Positions 46,491 to 56,583 of a stretch of DNA of 64,000 bases are shown here, in pieces. The notes beneath the pieces are model-generated. The model had not been told where the DNA came from and searched no databases. It saw only the letters and a program-made list of their open reading frames with translations. This DNA is from Halomonas maura (GTDB lineage Bacteria; Pseudomonadota; Gammaproteobacteria; Pseudomonadales; Halomonadaceae), in the NCBI RefSeq assembly GCF_030409305.1, contig NZ_JAUFPQ010000009.1, positions 144,628 through 208,627 of the forward strand. Direction: 5' to 3'. Each line of letters starts with the position of its first letter. Position 1 is the stretch's first letter. Position numbers and translations under genes: made by a program.

Positions 46491-47894
46491 GTGTCACATG
46501 CATCCGCGATGATCTCGGAAGACATCGAAACATATCTGAAAGAGCACGAGCAGAAAGACCTTCTCCGCTTCATCACCTGTGGCAGCGTCGACGACGGCAA
46601 GTCGACCCTGATCGGCCGTCTGCTGCACGACTCCAAGATGATCTACGAGGATCAACTGGCCGCCATCACTCAGGCCTCGAAGACCAGCGGCACCACCGGC
46701 GACGCCGTGGACCTGGCGCTGCTGGTCGATGGGCTGCAGTCCGAGCGGGAGCAGGGCATCACCATCGATGTGGCTTACCGCTTCTTCTCCACCGATAAGC
46801 GCAAGTTCATCATTGCCGATACCCCCGGACACGAGCAGTACACCCGCAACATGGCTACCGGTGCTTCCACGGCGAGCCTGGCGGTGATCCTGATCGACGC
46901 GCGCCATGGCGTACAGACCCAGACGCGTCGGCATAGCTATATCGCCGACCTGCTGGGCATCCAGCACCTGGTGATCGCTGTTAACAAGATGGATCTGGTC
47001 GATTACAGCCAGGCGCGTTTCGAGGAAATCGTTGCCGAGTACCAGAGCTTCGCCGAGAACCTCAAGGCCCGGGATATCCGCTTCGTTCCGCTATCGGCGC
47101 TGGAAGGCGATAACGTCGTCAACGAAAGCGCCAGGATGTCCTGGTTCCATGGTGAGGCGCTTCTCTCGCTGCTGGAGACCGTCGAGATCGCTCACGACAG
47201 CAATCTCTCCGACCTGCGCCTGCCAGTCCAGTACGTCAACCGCCCCAACCTCGACTTCCGCGGCTACTGCGGCACGCTGGCGGCGGGAATCCTGCGACCC
47301 GGCCAGTCCGTCAAGGCACTGCCGTCGAACAAGGTCTCCAATGTCTCGCGCATCGTCACCTTCGACGGCGACCTGGAGGTGGCCTATCCCGGCCAGGCGA
47401 TCACCGTGACCTTGGAGGACGAGATCGATATCTCCCGAGGTGACTGGATTGTCGCTGAAGACGCCGAGGTACCGCTTTCAAACGCCTTCAATGCCGATAT
47501 CGTGTGGATGCACGAAATTCCGCTGGAACCAGGTCGTCTCTATGACTTCAAGCTGGCCACACGGGATCTTTCTGGGCAGATCCTATCCATCGACTATCAG
47601 GTTGACGTGAACACCTTGGCGCACAAGGACGCTGAACGCTTGGAACTCAATGCCATTGGTCGTTGCCAGGTGGAGTTGACTGTCGAAGTGCCGGTGGACG
47701 ATTACCGCCACAGTCCAGGCACCGGTAGCTTCATCGTCATCGATCGACTTAGCAACGTCACCGTGGGCGCTGGCATGATCCGTGGTGTGGCCCAAGGAAG
47801 CGGGCAGCTAACCGGGAAGACTGACTGGGCAGCTTTTGAGAATGATTTTCAGGAGCTAATTAAAAAGCACTTTCCTCGCTGGTGGGATAATTAA
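46491..47894 (+). CDS. cysN: Sulfate adenylyltransferase subunit 1 CysN
   Basis: GTPase subunit of ATP sulfurylase, 467 aa from GTG 46491, which has TGGAGAAA upstream. G-motifs: GSVDDGKST (31-39), [11 protein letters not shown] and NKMDLVDY; also [20 protein letters not shown]. There is no fused CysC kinase domain; APS kinase is encoded separately at 54147. An ATG at 46404 lies in the repeat array and has no family match. The last 150 bases are AT-richer, marking the edge of the low-GC segment. Confidence 0.94.
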   Translation: MSHASAMISEDIETYLKEHEQKDLLRFITCGSVDDGKSTLIGRLLHDSKMIYEDQLAAITQASKTSGTTGDAVDLALLVDGLQSEREQGITIDVAYRFFSTDKRKFIIADTPGHEQYTRNMATGASTASLAVILIDARHGVQTQTRRHSYIADLLGIQHLVIAVNKMDLVDYSQARFEEIVAEYQSFAENLKARDIRFVPLSALEGDNVVNESARMSWFHGEALLSLLETVEIAHDSNLSDLRLPVQYVNRPNLDFRGYCGTLAAGILRPGQSVKALPSNKVSNVSRIVTFDGDLEVAYPGQAITVTLEDEIDISRGDWIVAEDAEVPLSNAFNADIVWMHEIPLEPGRLYDFKLATRDLSGQILSIDYQVDVNTLAHKDAERLELNAIGRCQVELTVEVPVDDYRHSPGTGSFIVIDRLSNVTVGAGMIRGVAQGSGQLTGKTDWAAFENDFQELIKKHFPRWWDN

Positions 47895-47930
47895 TCAAGT
47901 CGATGAAATAATTTCTTATCGGAGGTGTGT

Positions 47931-48620
47931 GTGATCATTAAAGAAAAAAATTGCATCTTTGTTCATATCCCAAAAAATGCAGGACAAGCAATCGAGAGTG
48001 AAATTTTGCAAGAGTTGGGTGAAAAGTGGAGCACAAGAGAAAAGTTTTTGTTAAGAAAAAATGATAACCCATCAATGGGGCCGCCTAGGCTCGCTCATCT
48101 ATACGCGAGTGAATACCTTGAAAAAGGATATGTTGATGAGGAGTATTTCAAAGGAGCATATAAGTTTGCCGTAGTAAGGAATCCATATGCGCGGTTAGTG
48201 TCAGAATATCGATACCGCGCGTATTTGTGTTCTTTTGAAACATTTGTGAAGAAAAAGATGTTAAAAGTAAGAGATAATTATGATAACGGAAAAGACTTAA
48301 GGCGGCACTTAGAGCCGCAAGTTAAGTATATTTTTGACAGTGATGGAAACAAAATCGTGGATGATGTTTTTAAGTTGGAAGAGTTGAAGAAAGTTGAAAG
48401 CATCTTTTTGGGCAAGCTGGGAATGAAGGGGGGTACAATAAAGAAAAAAAACGAGACTGGCGAAGTTCCAGCCCTAAGCATTGGAAGAGTTCGTCATCTT
48501 GTCTTTAAGATGATTTATGACAAGGGTGGAGATTATAAAAAATATTACAACGAAGAAACAAGAAAGGTGGTAAGCGATGTGTATTCCTGCGATTTAAAAG
48601 AGTTTCAATATAGTTATTGA
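47931..48620 (+). CDS. Family 2 sulfotransferase (first)
   Basis: Predicted PAPS-dependent carbohydrate sulfotransferase, 229 aa. The 5'-phosphosulfate loop HIPKNAGQAI is at residues 12-21 and the 3'-phosphate site RNPYARLVSEY at 83-93, with the usual Ser. GTG 47931 is the likely start, five bases after GGAGG. It is strongly AT-rich with many Lys codons AAA, unlike cysN. With CysDN, CysC and CysQ in the same operon, it probably sulfates the EPS. Acceptor sugar is unknown. Confidence 0.8.
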   Translation: MIIKEKNCIFVHIPKNAGQAIESEILQELGEKWSTREKFLLRKNDNPSMGPPRLAHLYASEYLEKGYVDEEYFKGAYKFAVVRNPYARLVSEYRYRAYLCSFETFVKKKMLKVRDNYDNGKDLRRHLEPQVKYIFDSDGNKIVDDVFKLEELKKVESIFLGKLGMKGGTIKKKNETGEVPALSIGRVRHLVFKMIYDKGGDYKKYYNEETRKVVSDVYSCDLKEFQYSY

Positions 48621-48654
48621 TTCACTGCTTTTAAATTTTAAGTCAAGGTGTAGC

Positions 48655-49686
48655 ATGAGCAACGCTGAAGAAAGTAAAGTCGCATTTTTGTACCAGACTA
48701 GCTTTGCATATAAGAAGGGAGGTATACAACAACACATAGAAGCAATACGGAAAAGGTTAAATAACTCGTATTGCATTACGGCAAAGGAAGTGTCTAGCAT
48801 GCATTTCATGGGACAGTATCTTCCATACAATTTCTGGAAAAGATCCTTCAGAGAGACAATGCGAGATGTGGACACTGTTCACGCCCATGGATTTGCTAAC
48901 GCATTTACATACGCGGTTTTAATCTTTCTTTTTCTGACAAAAAGAAAGAGTAACTTTAAGCTTTTATATACTCCACATGCTCATGAACTATCCACTCACC
49001 GACACCCAAAACTCCTTGGGTTGTTTGTCAAGCACGTAGCGGTGAAAGTACTAAATAGAGCAGATAAAGTAATTTGTTTAACAGATCACGAAAGAATTAT
49101 GCTTGAATCATATGGGGTGCGTAAATGTTTAACAAAGGTGATACCTAATGGTCATTTGATTGATGGCCATAGAGAAGCAAAGAATCGATCTGGGAGAGGG
49201 GTTCTTTTCATAGGTAGAGATGCTCCCAATAAAAAACTTTCAACAATTAATGAGTTAGAAAATTATTTCAAGAAAAGCAAGATTAGCGTAACGGTCGTTT
49301 CCGATGTGAGGGAAGATAGAAAGGTTTCAGCATATAAGTATTTTAAGAATTTACCCCTCCAAGAACTGAAACAGCATATTCGGTCTGCGGATGTACTTGT
49401 TGTTCCATCTACATACGAATCATTTGGTTTGGTGGTTTTAGAGTCACTTGCTTGTGGTACTCCAGTGGTTGTATCCGATAAGGTCATGATAAAAGAATAC
49501 ATTGAAGGATATGACTTCTGTGAAGTGGCTGAAGTGGACGATTTGGAAAGTTTTTCAAGGTCAATATCCTTTTTTCTAGATATGCCAAATGATAAGTATT
49601 TTAATATATCAGAAAAAGGGATAAAGTTTGCGGATACATTCACGTGGGATAATATTGTAAATCAGCATTATAAGGATATTTACTAA
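48655..49686 (+). CDS. Family 4 glycosyltransferase
   Basis: Retaining GT-B glycosyltransferase, 343 aa, presumed cytosolic or membrane-associated, adding a sugar to the lipid-linked EPS unit. The N-terminal half has YQTSFAYKKGGIQQHIEAI (GGIQ acceptor loop) and YTPHAHE. The donor-binding E-x7-E element is ESFGLVVLE (about residue 256), followed by CGTPVVVSD. It sits between the two sulfotransferases in the AT-rich segment. Donor sugar cannot be read from sequence. Confidence 0.85.
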   Translation: MSNAEESKVAFLYQTSFAYKKGGIQQHIEAIRKRLNNSYCITAKEVSSMHFMGQYLPYNFWKRSFRETMRDVDTVHAHGFANAFTYAVLIFLFLTKRKSNFKLLYTPHAHELSTHRHPKLLGLFVKHVAVKVLNRADKVICLTDHERIMLESYGVRKCLTKVIPNGHLIDGHREAKNRSGRGVLFIGRDAPNKKLSTINELENYFKKSKISVTVVSDVREDRKVSAYKYFKNLPLQELKQHIRSADVLVVPSTYESFGLVVLESLACGTPVVVSDKVMIKEYIEGYDFCEVAEVDDLESFSRSISFFLDMPNDKYFNISEKGIKFADTFTWDNIVNQHYKDIY

Positions 49687-49687
49687 A

Positions 49688-50368
49688 ATGCAGATTGATA
49701 AAATTAGGCGGCTCGCTATAAGGTATTGGAGAAATGAAATTCCTAGCGGGATTGTATTTCCAGTAGAAAAGTTATTTGAATTTGGCACAGGCCACCCCCG
49801 ATTACAATCATCAGATTATCTCTTTGTCCACGTCCCAAAGGCAGCCGGTAGTTCTATCAGTATTGCGTTATACGGAAAAAAGATACCTCATTTTAAAGCT
49901 TTAGATATTAAAAAGCACTACAGAGGATTTGATAACAAGTACAAATTTGCATTTGTTAGGCATCCTGTGGATAGAGCTGTTTCTTGTTATAATTTTCTTT
50001 CTACATTGGGGACTAGTCAAGTTTCAATACATAAACAGCATAAATATAAGAGCGTAAAGAATCTTTCGTTTGAAGAGTTTGTTGAAAAATTTATAGCAGA
50101 TGAGTCTAGGGGGTATAAAGATGTTGTGTTGCGAAAGCAATCTGAGTTCTTAACAGATCTCAATGGTAATGTTTTAGTAGATGATGTTTATAAGTATGAA
50201 AAGTTTGATGCTGAGATAGCTCGTCTTTCAAGAGTTATAGGTTTTGATTTGAATGTCGGAAAGAGCAATATTTCTGACAGAAGGAGAGACATAACAGTTA
50301 CGGATAATGCAAGGAGAATAATTGAGCATGTATACAAAGAAGATTTTGAATTGTTTGACTATGATTAG
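49688..50368 (+). CDS. Family 2 sulfotransferase (second)
   Basis: Second predicted PAPS-dependent sulfotransferase, 226 aa, starting one base after the glycosyltransferase stop. 5'-phosphosulfate loop HVPKAAGSSI at residues 48-57; 3'-phosphate site RHPVDRAVSCYNF at 91-103. It shares layout with the first but has a longer N-terminus and little overall likeness, so different acceptor positions or sugars are plausible. AT-rich like its neighbours. Confidence 0.8.
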   Translation: MQIDKIRRLAIRYWRNEIPSGIVFPVEKLFEFGTGHPRLQSSDYLFVHVPKAAGSSISIALYGKKIPHFKALDIKKHYRGFDNKYKFAFVRHPVDRAVSCYNFLSTLGTSQVSIHKQHKYKSVKNLSFEEFVEKFIADESRGYKDVVLRKQSEFLTDLNGNVLVDDVYKYEKFDAEIARLSRVIGFDLNVGKSNISDRRRDITVTDNARRIIEHVYKEDFELFDYD

Positions 50369-50378
50369 GTTGGAATAG

Positions 50379-51593
50379 ATGACTAGGTTTTTGTTGGCTC
50401 TTTGTTTTTTTTTGTATCCATTTGATTCGTTGCCTTTTTTCAATGTTGGTGTCTATAGGCCGATATGGTTATTACCTGCATCAATTTCTGTTTTATTCTT
50501 CGTCAGGCGCTATGTAGATAAGCATCTCATTTTCTATTTTTTGTTTTTGCTTTACGGTTATGTCTTATCATTAATAACTGTAGGCTTTGATTTTGCAACC
50601 CTAGCTATTATCCTGCTTTCTTTTTTGTCAGTTTATGCTTTCTTTTATTTTTTTAAAAATGAGGCGGCGTTGTTTGGGGTAGAGTGCTTTTATAATTACA
50701 AGTTGCCACGTTATGTTATGGTTGGAAGCCTTGCCCCAACAGCTATAGGTGCCATGTATATTGTGAGCCCCTCCTTAGGTGAAGTGATAGAAGCTATGTT
50801 CAGTCATAGAGATTACCTAACCAGGATGCAACTTGTGTCAGGTGAGCCTTCATGGGCAGCTAAGTACATAATAATTTGGATGGCAGCATCATATTATCTA
50901 TTTAAAAGCAAAGCTCTGATTGTATTTTCAAATTCTCTCTTTGTTGTTTTTATTTTGTTCACCGGCTCATCGCTAGGGATGATACTAGCATTTATTTTCT
51001 TTCTTTATAAGTATAGGAGAAACGCACTCTCAATTCTGCTGATGGTTTTTTCTGCTCTTGTTTTAGCATTATTGGTGAGCAGGCTTGGATTGCTTGGCGA
51101 TTATGCAAGCAATAGAGTGTCTAATTTGTATAGTATGGCCGCAGCCCCATTAGAATATATCTCACAGACGTCTGATAGATCATTGCTTATTCGTGTAGTG
51201 AGTCCAATGGTGGGTTTTTTTATGTTCGTCCAAAGTTTGGGGTTAGGGTTTGGGATTGAAAGCAGTGAAGTCGTTTATGGAGAGGTGCTTCGACAAGTTT
51301 TTTCATTTTTTTCAATATCGATGGACTATGAGTACTTTATGTCAGGTGGTGTTTCTACGAAAAATATATATTTAAAAATAATTGGTGAGTTTGGTGCTGT
51401 TGGTCTGGTAGGGATCATTTGGATTTTGTCTAAAGCTTGGTTCATGAAAGCTGGCTTTGGAAAAGACTTTGTGGTTGTAAGTCTTCTTCTAGGTTTGAAC
51501 TCAGATGGTTATGCTTACTTCCCTTTTCTTGTTTCATTAGCACTTCTCTTTTCTTCCTCAACTTATAATCGTGGTATTATCAAAAGGAGATGA
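50379..51593 (+). CDS. wzy: Wzy-like polysaccharide polymerase
   Basis: A 404-aa integral membrane protein with about 11 to 12 helices and a large periplasmic loop around residues 245-330 (SQTSDRSLLIRVVSP, GVSTKNIYLKIIGEFG). Such proteins in Wzx/Wzy loci polymerise repeat units on undecaprenyl pyrophosphate. Sequence conservation is always poor in this class, so the call depends on topology and on being the only polymerase candidate in the cluster. It overlaps the next gene by four bases. Confidence 0.72.
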   Translation: MTRFLLALCFFLYPFDSLPFFNVGVYRPIWLLPASISVLFFVRRYVDKHLIFYFLFLLYGYVLSLITVGFDFATLAIILLSFLSVYAFFYFFKNEAALFGVECFYNYKLPRYVMVGSLAPTAIGAMYIVSPSLGEVIEAMFSHRDYLTRMQLVSGEPSWAAKYIIIWMAASYYLFKSKALIVFSNSLFVVFILFTGSSLGMILAFIFFLYKYRRNALSILLMVFSALVLALLVSRLGLLGDYASNRVSNLYSMAAAPLEYISQTSDRSLLIRVVSPMVGFFMFVQSLGLGFGIESSEVVYGEVLRQVFSFFSISMDYEYFMSGGVSTKNIYLKIIGEFGAVGLVGIIWILSKAWFMKAGFGKDFVVVSLLLGLNSDGYAYFPFLVSLALLFSSSTYNRGIIKRR

Positions 51594-52591
51594 TTTTGGA
51601 GCTTTCCATTCTTATTCCGGTTTATAACGAACGAGAGTTTCTCAGGGATTGTCTTGAAAGCATTCTTGGGAACGAGTGGGATTTTAATTCTACTGAAATA
51701 ATTATAATTGATGGTGAGAGCGATGATGGGACTCTCAGTACAATAGAGGATTTGCTCGTTCAGCATCCTTTTATAAAGGTGTTAAACAACCCAGAGCGCT
51801 TCCAAGTTTATGGCCTCAATGCGGCCCTATCAACAATCTCTTCTAATTACGTTATTAGATGCGATGCACATGCTATTTACCCAAATGATTATATACCATC
51901 TTTAATAAGTGTGTTGAGAGAGAATCCTGATATTGGTAATGTGGGAAGGCCTGTAAAAACTATTACTCACATGGCCAATGCTCATCAGAAAGCAATTGAA
52001 GCTGCGATGGGGTCCAAAATTGGTGTTGGTGTTTCTCACCGATCTAAAGAAGTAAAAGTAATAACCGATGTAGACACAGTGCTTTTTGGGGCCTGGCGCG
52101 GTGATATCTTTGAAAAAGTTGGTCTGTTTGATATAAATTTCATAAGGGGGCAGGATTATGAACATAACATTAGGATTAGAAAATCAGGTTACCGCGTTGT
52201 TCAAGTTCCTGGCCAGCCAATATTGTATTATACAAGGCCAAGTTTGAAGAAGGGTGCAAAGAAAATATTTCAGTATGCGGCAGCAAAGGTGCAAGTGATT
52301 AAGAAATATAGGCATTTTCCAAATTATCGTTCTTTAATGCCTTTTTTCTTTTTTTCTTTTTTGTTGTCTTTGATGTTGTATAGTTTGCCAGTGTTCGCGC
52401 TGGTTTTTTTAATGTACTCTGTTTCTGTTTTTGTGTTTGGCTTGTTGGAGCGAAAGGGGGTCTGGTTTAGTGTTTTGTTCTGCATGTCAGTAATTGCTAT
52501 TCATGTAAGTCATGCGGCTGGTTTCGTGTATGGGGGCTATAAGTTCTTTGTTTTTAATGTGAGTTCGATTAAGTTTGGTCATACTCGTTAG
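51590..52591 (+). CDS. Family 2 glycosyltransferase (ExoA-like)
   Basis: GT-A fold glycosyltransferase, 333 aa. N-terminal LSILIPVYNEREFLRDCLES, nucleotide-binding IIIDGESDDGT, VIRCDAHAIYP in place of the DxD motif, and GQDYEHNIRIRKSGY. Membrane helices occupy residues about 245-330, as in ExoA of succinoglycan synthesis. ATG 51590 overlaps the wzy stop (ATGA), but AAGGAG at 51584-51589 is better spaced for TTG 51596, the third codon. It ends the AT-rich segment. Confidence 0.85.
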   Translation: MILELSILIPVYNEREFLRDCLESILGNEWDFNSTEIIIIDGESDDGTLSTIEDLLVQHPFIKVLNNPERFQVYGLNAALSTISSNYVIRCDAHAIYPNDYIPSLISVLRENPDIGNVGRPVKTITHMANAHQKAIEAAMGSKIGVGVSHRSKEVKVITDVDTVLFGAWRGDIFEKVGLFDINFIRGQDYEHNIRIRKSGYRVVQVPGQPILYYTRPSLKKGAKKIFQYAAAKVQVIKKYRHFPNYRSLMPFFFFSFLLSLMLYSLPVFALVFLMYSVSVFVFGLLERKGVWFSVLFCMSVIAIHVSHAAGFVYGGYKFFVFNVSSIKFGHTR

Positions 52592-52641
52592 CTTATGGGG
52601 TTCTTTTACCTTAGTGTTAATTTTCTTAGATGGAGTGCAAA

Positions 52642-54045
52642 ATGATCTTGCCTGTAATAATTGCTGGTGGTAGTGGTTCACGACTTTGGCCTTTATCCCG
52701 TAAACTGCGTCCTAAGCAGTTTCTACCGCTTTATGGCGATCACACAATGCTCCAGCAGACGCTCTTTCGCCTTGAGGGTCTGGAGAAACAAGCGCCCATC
52801 GTGATATGCAATGAGGAGCATCGCTTCCTGGTTGCCGAGCAATTGCGCCGGATCGGCACCGAGGGCTGGAGAATCCTGCTCGAACCCGTCGGGCGCAATA
52901 CCGCGCCGGCCATCGCCCTGTCGGCGATCGCTGCCACCCAGGAAGACGAGGATCCCCTGCTGTTGGTGCTGGCTGCCGATCACCTGATTCAGGATGTCGA
53001 ACGCTTTCATGCCAGCATCGAGCAGGCCATTCCGCTCGCTGAACAGGACTACCTAGTGACCTTCGGGGTGGTGCCGTCGCATGCCGAGACCGGCTATGGC
53101 TATATCCATCAGGGGCAGGAACTGGGGCAGGGTTTCAAGGTCAAGCGCTTCGTCGAGAAGCCGGATGCCGATACCGCCGCCACCTACCTGGCGAGTGGCG
53201 AGTACCTGTGGAACAGCGGCATGTTCCTGTTCCGGGCGAGTCGTTATCTTGAGGAGCTGGAGCAACATCAGCCGGCGATGCTCGAGGCCTGCCGTGCCGC
53301 CATGGCCGACACCGCTAATGATCTGGACTTCACGCGGCTCGATGCCGAGGCCTTTGCCCGCTGCCCAGAGGACTCTGTCGACTACGCGGTGATGGAAAAG
53401 ACCGAAATGGCTGCGGTGGTGCCGCTGGATGCGCGCTGGAGCGATATCGGCTCCTGGTCATCATTATGGGACGTCAGCGATAAGTGCGATGCTGGCAACA
53501 GCTGCCATGGCGACGTGCTGCACGAGAATACCCGCAATACCCTGGTAAGGGCGGACAGCCGCTTAGTGGCCACGGTGGGCATCGAGAACCTGGTGATTGT
53601 GGAGACCAAGGATGCCGTGCTGGTGGCACACAAGGACAAGGCCCAAGACGTCAAGAAGGTTGTTCAGCGACTGAAGGACGAGCGGCGCTCCGAGTTCGAG
53701 AATCATCGAGAGGTCTACCGCCCTTGGGGGATCTATGACTCCGTGGACAATGGTGAGCGCTACCAGGTCAAACGGATCACCGTCAAGCCGGGCGCAAAGC
53801 TGTCGGTGCAGATGCACCATCACCGCGCAGAGCACTGGATCGTGGTCTCCGGCACGGCAGAGGTGACCAACGGTGAAAAGACCTATCTGGTGAGCGAGAA
53901 CGAGTCTACCTATATCCCCATCGGCCAGGTCCATGCACTTAAGAACCCCGGCGTAATACCGCTGGAACTGATCGAAGTGCAATCCGGCTCTTATCTGGGT
54001 GAGGATGATATCGTGCGACTCAAGGATAACTACGGGCGCGCTTGA
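52642..54045 (+). CDS. manC: Mannose-1-phosphate guanylyltransferase / mannose-6-phosphate isomerase
   Basis: Bifunctional type II PMI/GMP enzyme making GDP-mannose, 467 aa. The N-terminal nucleotidyltransferase has [20 protein letters not shown] and [14 protein letters not shown]. The C-terminal cupin isomerase has [40 protein letters not shown] and [12 protein letters not shown] 52642 is six bases after GGAG; ATG 52630 lacks spacing. High GC returns within the first 200 bases. It supplies GDP-Man for the polymer. Confidence 0.93.
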   Translation: MILPVIIAGGSGSRLWPLSRKLRPKQFLPLYGDHTMLQQTLFRLEGLEKQAPIVICNEEHRFLVAEQLRRIGTEGWRILLEPVGRNTAPAIALSAIAATQEDEDPLLLVLAADHLIQDVERFHASIEQAIPLAEQDYLVTFGVVPSHAETGYGYIHQGQELGQGFKVKRFVEKPDADTAATYLASGEYLWNSGMFLFRASRYLEELEQHQPAMLEACRAAMADTANDLDFTRLDAEAFARCPEDSVDYAVMEKTEMAAVVPLDARWSDIGSWSSLWDVSDKCDAGNSCHGDVLHENTRNTLVRADSRLVATVGIENLVIVETKDAVLVAHKDKAQDVKKVVQRLKDERRSEFENHREVYRPWGIYDSVDNGERYQVKRITVKPGAKLSVQMHHHRAEHWIVVSGTAEVTNGEKTYLVSENESTYIPIGQVHALKNPGVIPLELIEVQSGSYLGEDDIVRLKDNYGRA

Positions 54046-54052
54046 TATCGCT

Positions 54053-54122
54053 GATGAAGGTAGTGGTTGAAAGCAAAGTCTCGACTTATATCTTCCTTCT
54101 TCCTTCTTCCTTCTTCTGTCTT
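54053..54122. repeat. TTCCTTC heptamer array before cysC
   Basis: Three exact TTCCTTC units at 54093-54113 plus TTCTGTC at 54114-54120, preceded by a purine-rich stretch (GATGAAGGTAG, GGTTGAAAGC) at 54053-54077. This is again purine-spacer-pyrimidine. It lies between manC and cysC, about 25 bases before the cysC start. Confidence 0.7.
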
Positions 54123-54146
54123 AAAGCTTTAACGAGGGATCGTATT

Positions 54147-54740
54147 ATGTCGTCCAATACCGTCTGGCATGCCCACAAGGTATGCCGGGAAAGTCGTGAG
54201 GTACTGAATAGTCACAAGGCTTGTCTGCTGTGGTTCACCGGGTTGAGCGGCTCGGGTAAGTCCACGATTGCTGGGTTGGTGGAAGAGAAGCTCCACGAAA
54301 TGGGCAAGCGCACCTATTTGTTGGATGGTGATAATGTTCGCAAGGGCATGAATCGGGACTTGGGTTTTACCGACTCCGATCGTGTCGAGAATATCCGCCG
54401 CATCGGCGAGATGTCTCGGCTGTTTGTGGATGCGGGCATCATCACCCTGTCGGCGTTCATCTCGCCGTTTCGCTCCGAGCGTCGCAGTGTGCGTGAACTG
54501 ATGACGGAAGGCGATTTCATCGAGGTATTTGTCGACTCACCGCTGGCCACTTGCGAGCAGCGCGATCCCAAGGGGCTGTACCAGCGTGCGCGTCAGGGCG
54601 AGATCCGAAACTTCACGGGAATCGACTCTCCTTATGAATCACCCGAGAAGCCCGAGATTCATGTGATCAATAACGGCATCACGCCGGAGGAGGCGGCCAA
54701 TGCCGTCATCGACTACCTGGTAACGCACGGCTATATCTAA
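54147..54740 (+). CDS. cysC: APS kinase CysC
   Basis: Phosphorylates APS to PAPS, the sulfate donor; 197 aa. P-loop [10 protein letters not shown] at residues 31-40, [17 protein letters not shown], then [12 protein letters not shown] and [10 protein letters not shown], all conserved in CysC. ATG 54147 has GAGGGA upstream; the frame reaches back to 54042 through the repeat array but has no support there. With CysDN it gives a full PAPS pathway within the EPS operon. Confidence 0.95.
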   Translation: MSSNTVWHAHKVCRESREVLNSHKACLLWFTGLSGSGKSTIAGLVEEKLHEMGKRTYLLDGDNVRKGMNRDLGFTDSDRVENIRRIGEMSRLFVDAGIITLSAFISPFRSERRSVRELMTEGDFIEVFVDSPLATCEQRDPKGLYQRARQGEIRNFTGIDSPYESPEKPEIHVINNGITPEEAANAVIDYLVTHGYI

Positions 54741-54800
54741 TCAAGATTTTCTGCCTACCATTAACAATAAGCTGCAACTCAGGTTGCAAAGGTGCTGACA

Positions 54801-56207
54801 ATGGAAATGACAGTAACTCGCGGTAGAACCCGCAGCCTTTCGCATCATCGCTGGTTGATCAGTTTCACCTCTCGACTGGCGGATATCTCATCGACCCTGC
54901 TGGCTGGGTATGCAGCCTATTTCGGCTATTTTTCAGATTTGCATCCCACTGAACAGTATCTCTGGGGCATGATTGTCGGGGCTCTGCTAGTTGCCGCCGT
55001 GTTGCCCAACCTGGGGATCTATCGCACTTGGCGTGGGCGCCTGCTGAGTCCGCTTTTGTTCAAGCTGATGATGGGATATGCCATTGTCGGTGTGATCTGC
55101 ACCAGCCTGCTTTATCTCAGTGGGTTGGGAGATAACTTCTCGCGTGTGTGGCTGATTGCCTGGTTTGTATTGGCGTTCATGGGTTCATTGACGGCTCGCG
55201 CCATGACGTATCCGGTGATCAACCGCTTTCGCCTGCAGGGTCGCAATCGCCGTCAGGTGGTGCTGGTAGGGGATGCTCACTCCTGTGCCACGGCGGCCGA
55301 GCACCTGCATAAGGAACCGACCGCCGGCTTCGATATCGGCAAGATCTATCTCGTTGGCCAGGATACCATGAGCGAGCTGGCCGACATGCATTTGACGTGG
55401 GAGGCTTATTCCGCAGGGCAAATACATGATATTGATACCGATGAGGTATGGATCTGCTTGCCGATCTCCCGGGGTAGCCAGGTCAAGGAAATCATCGCCG
55501 ACCTCGGCCTGACTGCGGCCAATGTGCGCTTCATGCCCGATATGCGTGATTTCCGGTTGATCAATCATGATATCTGCAATGTGGCCAGCCTGTATCTGCT
55601 CAATATGAGCTGTTCCCCGATCTCTGGTTCGGCGCGGTGGCTCAAGGCGGTCGAGGACAGAATCATTTCTTCGGTCATCCTGCTGATGATCTCGCCGATC
55701 ATGCTGGCACTGGCGATCGGCGTGAAGCTGTCGTCGCCGGGGCCCGTGTTCTATCGCCAGGAGCGAGTGAGCTGGAACGGCAAGCCGTTCAATATGCTCA
55801 AGTTCCGCTCCATGCCGGTGGACTCCGAAAAGAGCGGTGTTCAGTGGGGTGGTTCGCAGAAGAAGACCACCACCAAGTTCGGTGCCTTCATCCGCAAGAC
55901 CAGCCTCGACGAACTGCCCCAGTTCATCAACGTGCTGTTGGGTGATATGTCGATCGTCGGGCCGCGCCCCGAGCGGACGGTGTTTGTCGATCACTTCAAG
56001 CATGAGATTCCCGGTTACATGCAGAAGCACCTGATGAAGGCCGGCATCACCGGTTGGGCGCAGATCAATGGCTGGCGAGGTGATACCGACCTGGAGAAGC
56101 GGATCGAATGTGATCTCTGGTACATCGAGCACTGGTCGGTGATGCTGGACTTCAAGATCATCTTCCTGACGATCTTCAAGGGCTTCATCAACAAGAATGC
56201 CTACTGA
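54801..56207 (+). CDS. wcaJ: WcaJ-type undecaprenyl-phosphate hexose-1-phosphate transferase
   Basis: Starts each EPS unit by moving hexose-1-phosphate (usually glucose) to undecaprenyl phosphate; 468 aa. Four N-terminal membrane helices, a CoA-binding-like domain (RRQVVLVGDAHSC), one more helix, then the PHPT catalytic domain: PGPVFYRQERVSWNGKPF, MLKFRSMPVDSE, KTSLDELPQFINVLLGDMS, IVGPRPER. ATG 54801 fits AAAGG spacing better than GTG 54792. The stop overlaps the VanZ-like gene by 11 bases. Confidence 0.92.
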   Translation: MEMTVTRGRTRSLSHHRWLISFTSRLADISSTLLAGYAAYFGYFSDLHPTEQYLWGMIVGALLVAAVLPNLGIYRTWRGRLLSPLLFKLMMGYAIVGVICTSLLYLSGLGDNFSRVWLIAWFVLAFMGSLTARAMTYPVINRFRLQGRNRRQVVLVGDAHSCATAAEHLHKEPTAGFDIGKIYLVGQDTMSELADMHLTWEAYSAGQIHDIDTDEVWICLPISRGSQVKEIIADLGLTAANVRFMPDMRDFRLINHDICNVASLYLLNMSCSPISGSARWLKAVEDRIISSVILLMISPIMLALAIGVKLSSPGPVFYRQERVSWNGKPFNMLKFRSMPVDSEKSGVQWGGSQKKTTTKFGAFIRKTSLDELPQFINVLLGDMSIVGPRPERTVFVDHFKHEIPGYMQKHLMKAGITGWAQINGWRGDTDLEKRIECDLWYIEHWSVMLDFKIIFLTIFKGFINKNAY

Positions 56208-56583
56208 CACGCCCGCCAATCGCTGGCCATTGTGGTTGCTTGGCCTGGCGCTGCTGACGTTCCTCGCCGGTGGCCTGATCCCCGGGGCGCTGCGGGCCGC
56301 CATCGAGCAGCGCCTGCACCTGCCGTTTGCCGTACCGCCGGTGGCCCATTTCCTCCTCAGTGGCGCGATGGCCGCCGGCCTGCGCTGGTGCCGGCCGTGC
56401 TGGCCACTGGCGGTGGTGCTCATGGTGGTGCTAACCATTGGCGGCCTGGCGGAACTCGCCCAGGTGTGGGTGCCGGGGCGGCAGCCGAGCTGGGGCGATC
56501 TGGGGCTCGATGTGGCGGGGGCGTTAGCAGGGCTAGTGGCCGCGGCATCGGCCAGACGCCTGGGGGCATTCATCGCCCGATGA
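56197..56583 (+). CDS. VanZ-like small membrane protein
   Basis: A 128-aa protein with about four hydrophobic helices and the VanZ-type pattern AELAQVWVPGRQPSWGDLGLDVAGALAG. VanZ-like proteins often end polysaccharide operons; their biochemical role is unknown. It overlaps wcaJ by 11 bases in another frame, so it is probably translated from the same mRNA. High GC. Confidence 0.75.
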   Translation: MPTDTPANRWPLWLLGLALLTFLAGGLIPGALRAAIEQRLHLPFAVPPVAHFLLSGAMAAGLRWCRPCWPLAVVLMVVLTIGGLAELAQVWVPGRQPSWGDLGLDVAGALAGLVAAASARRLGAFIAR

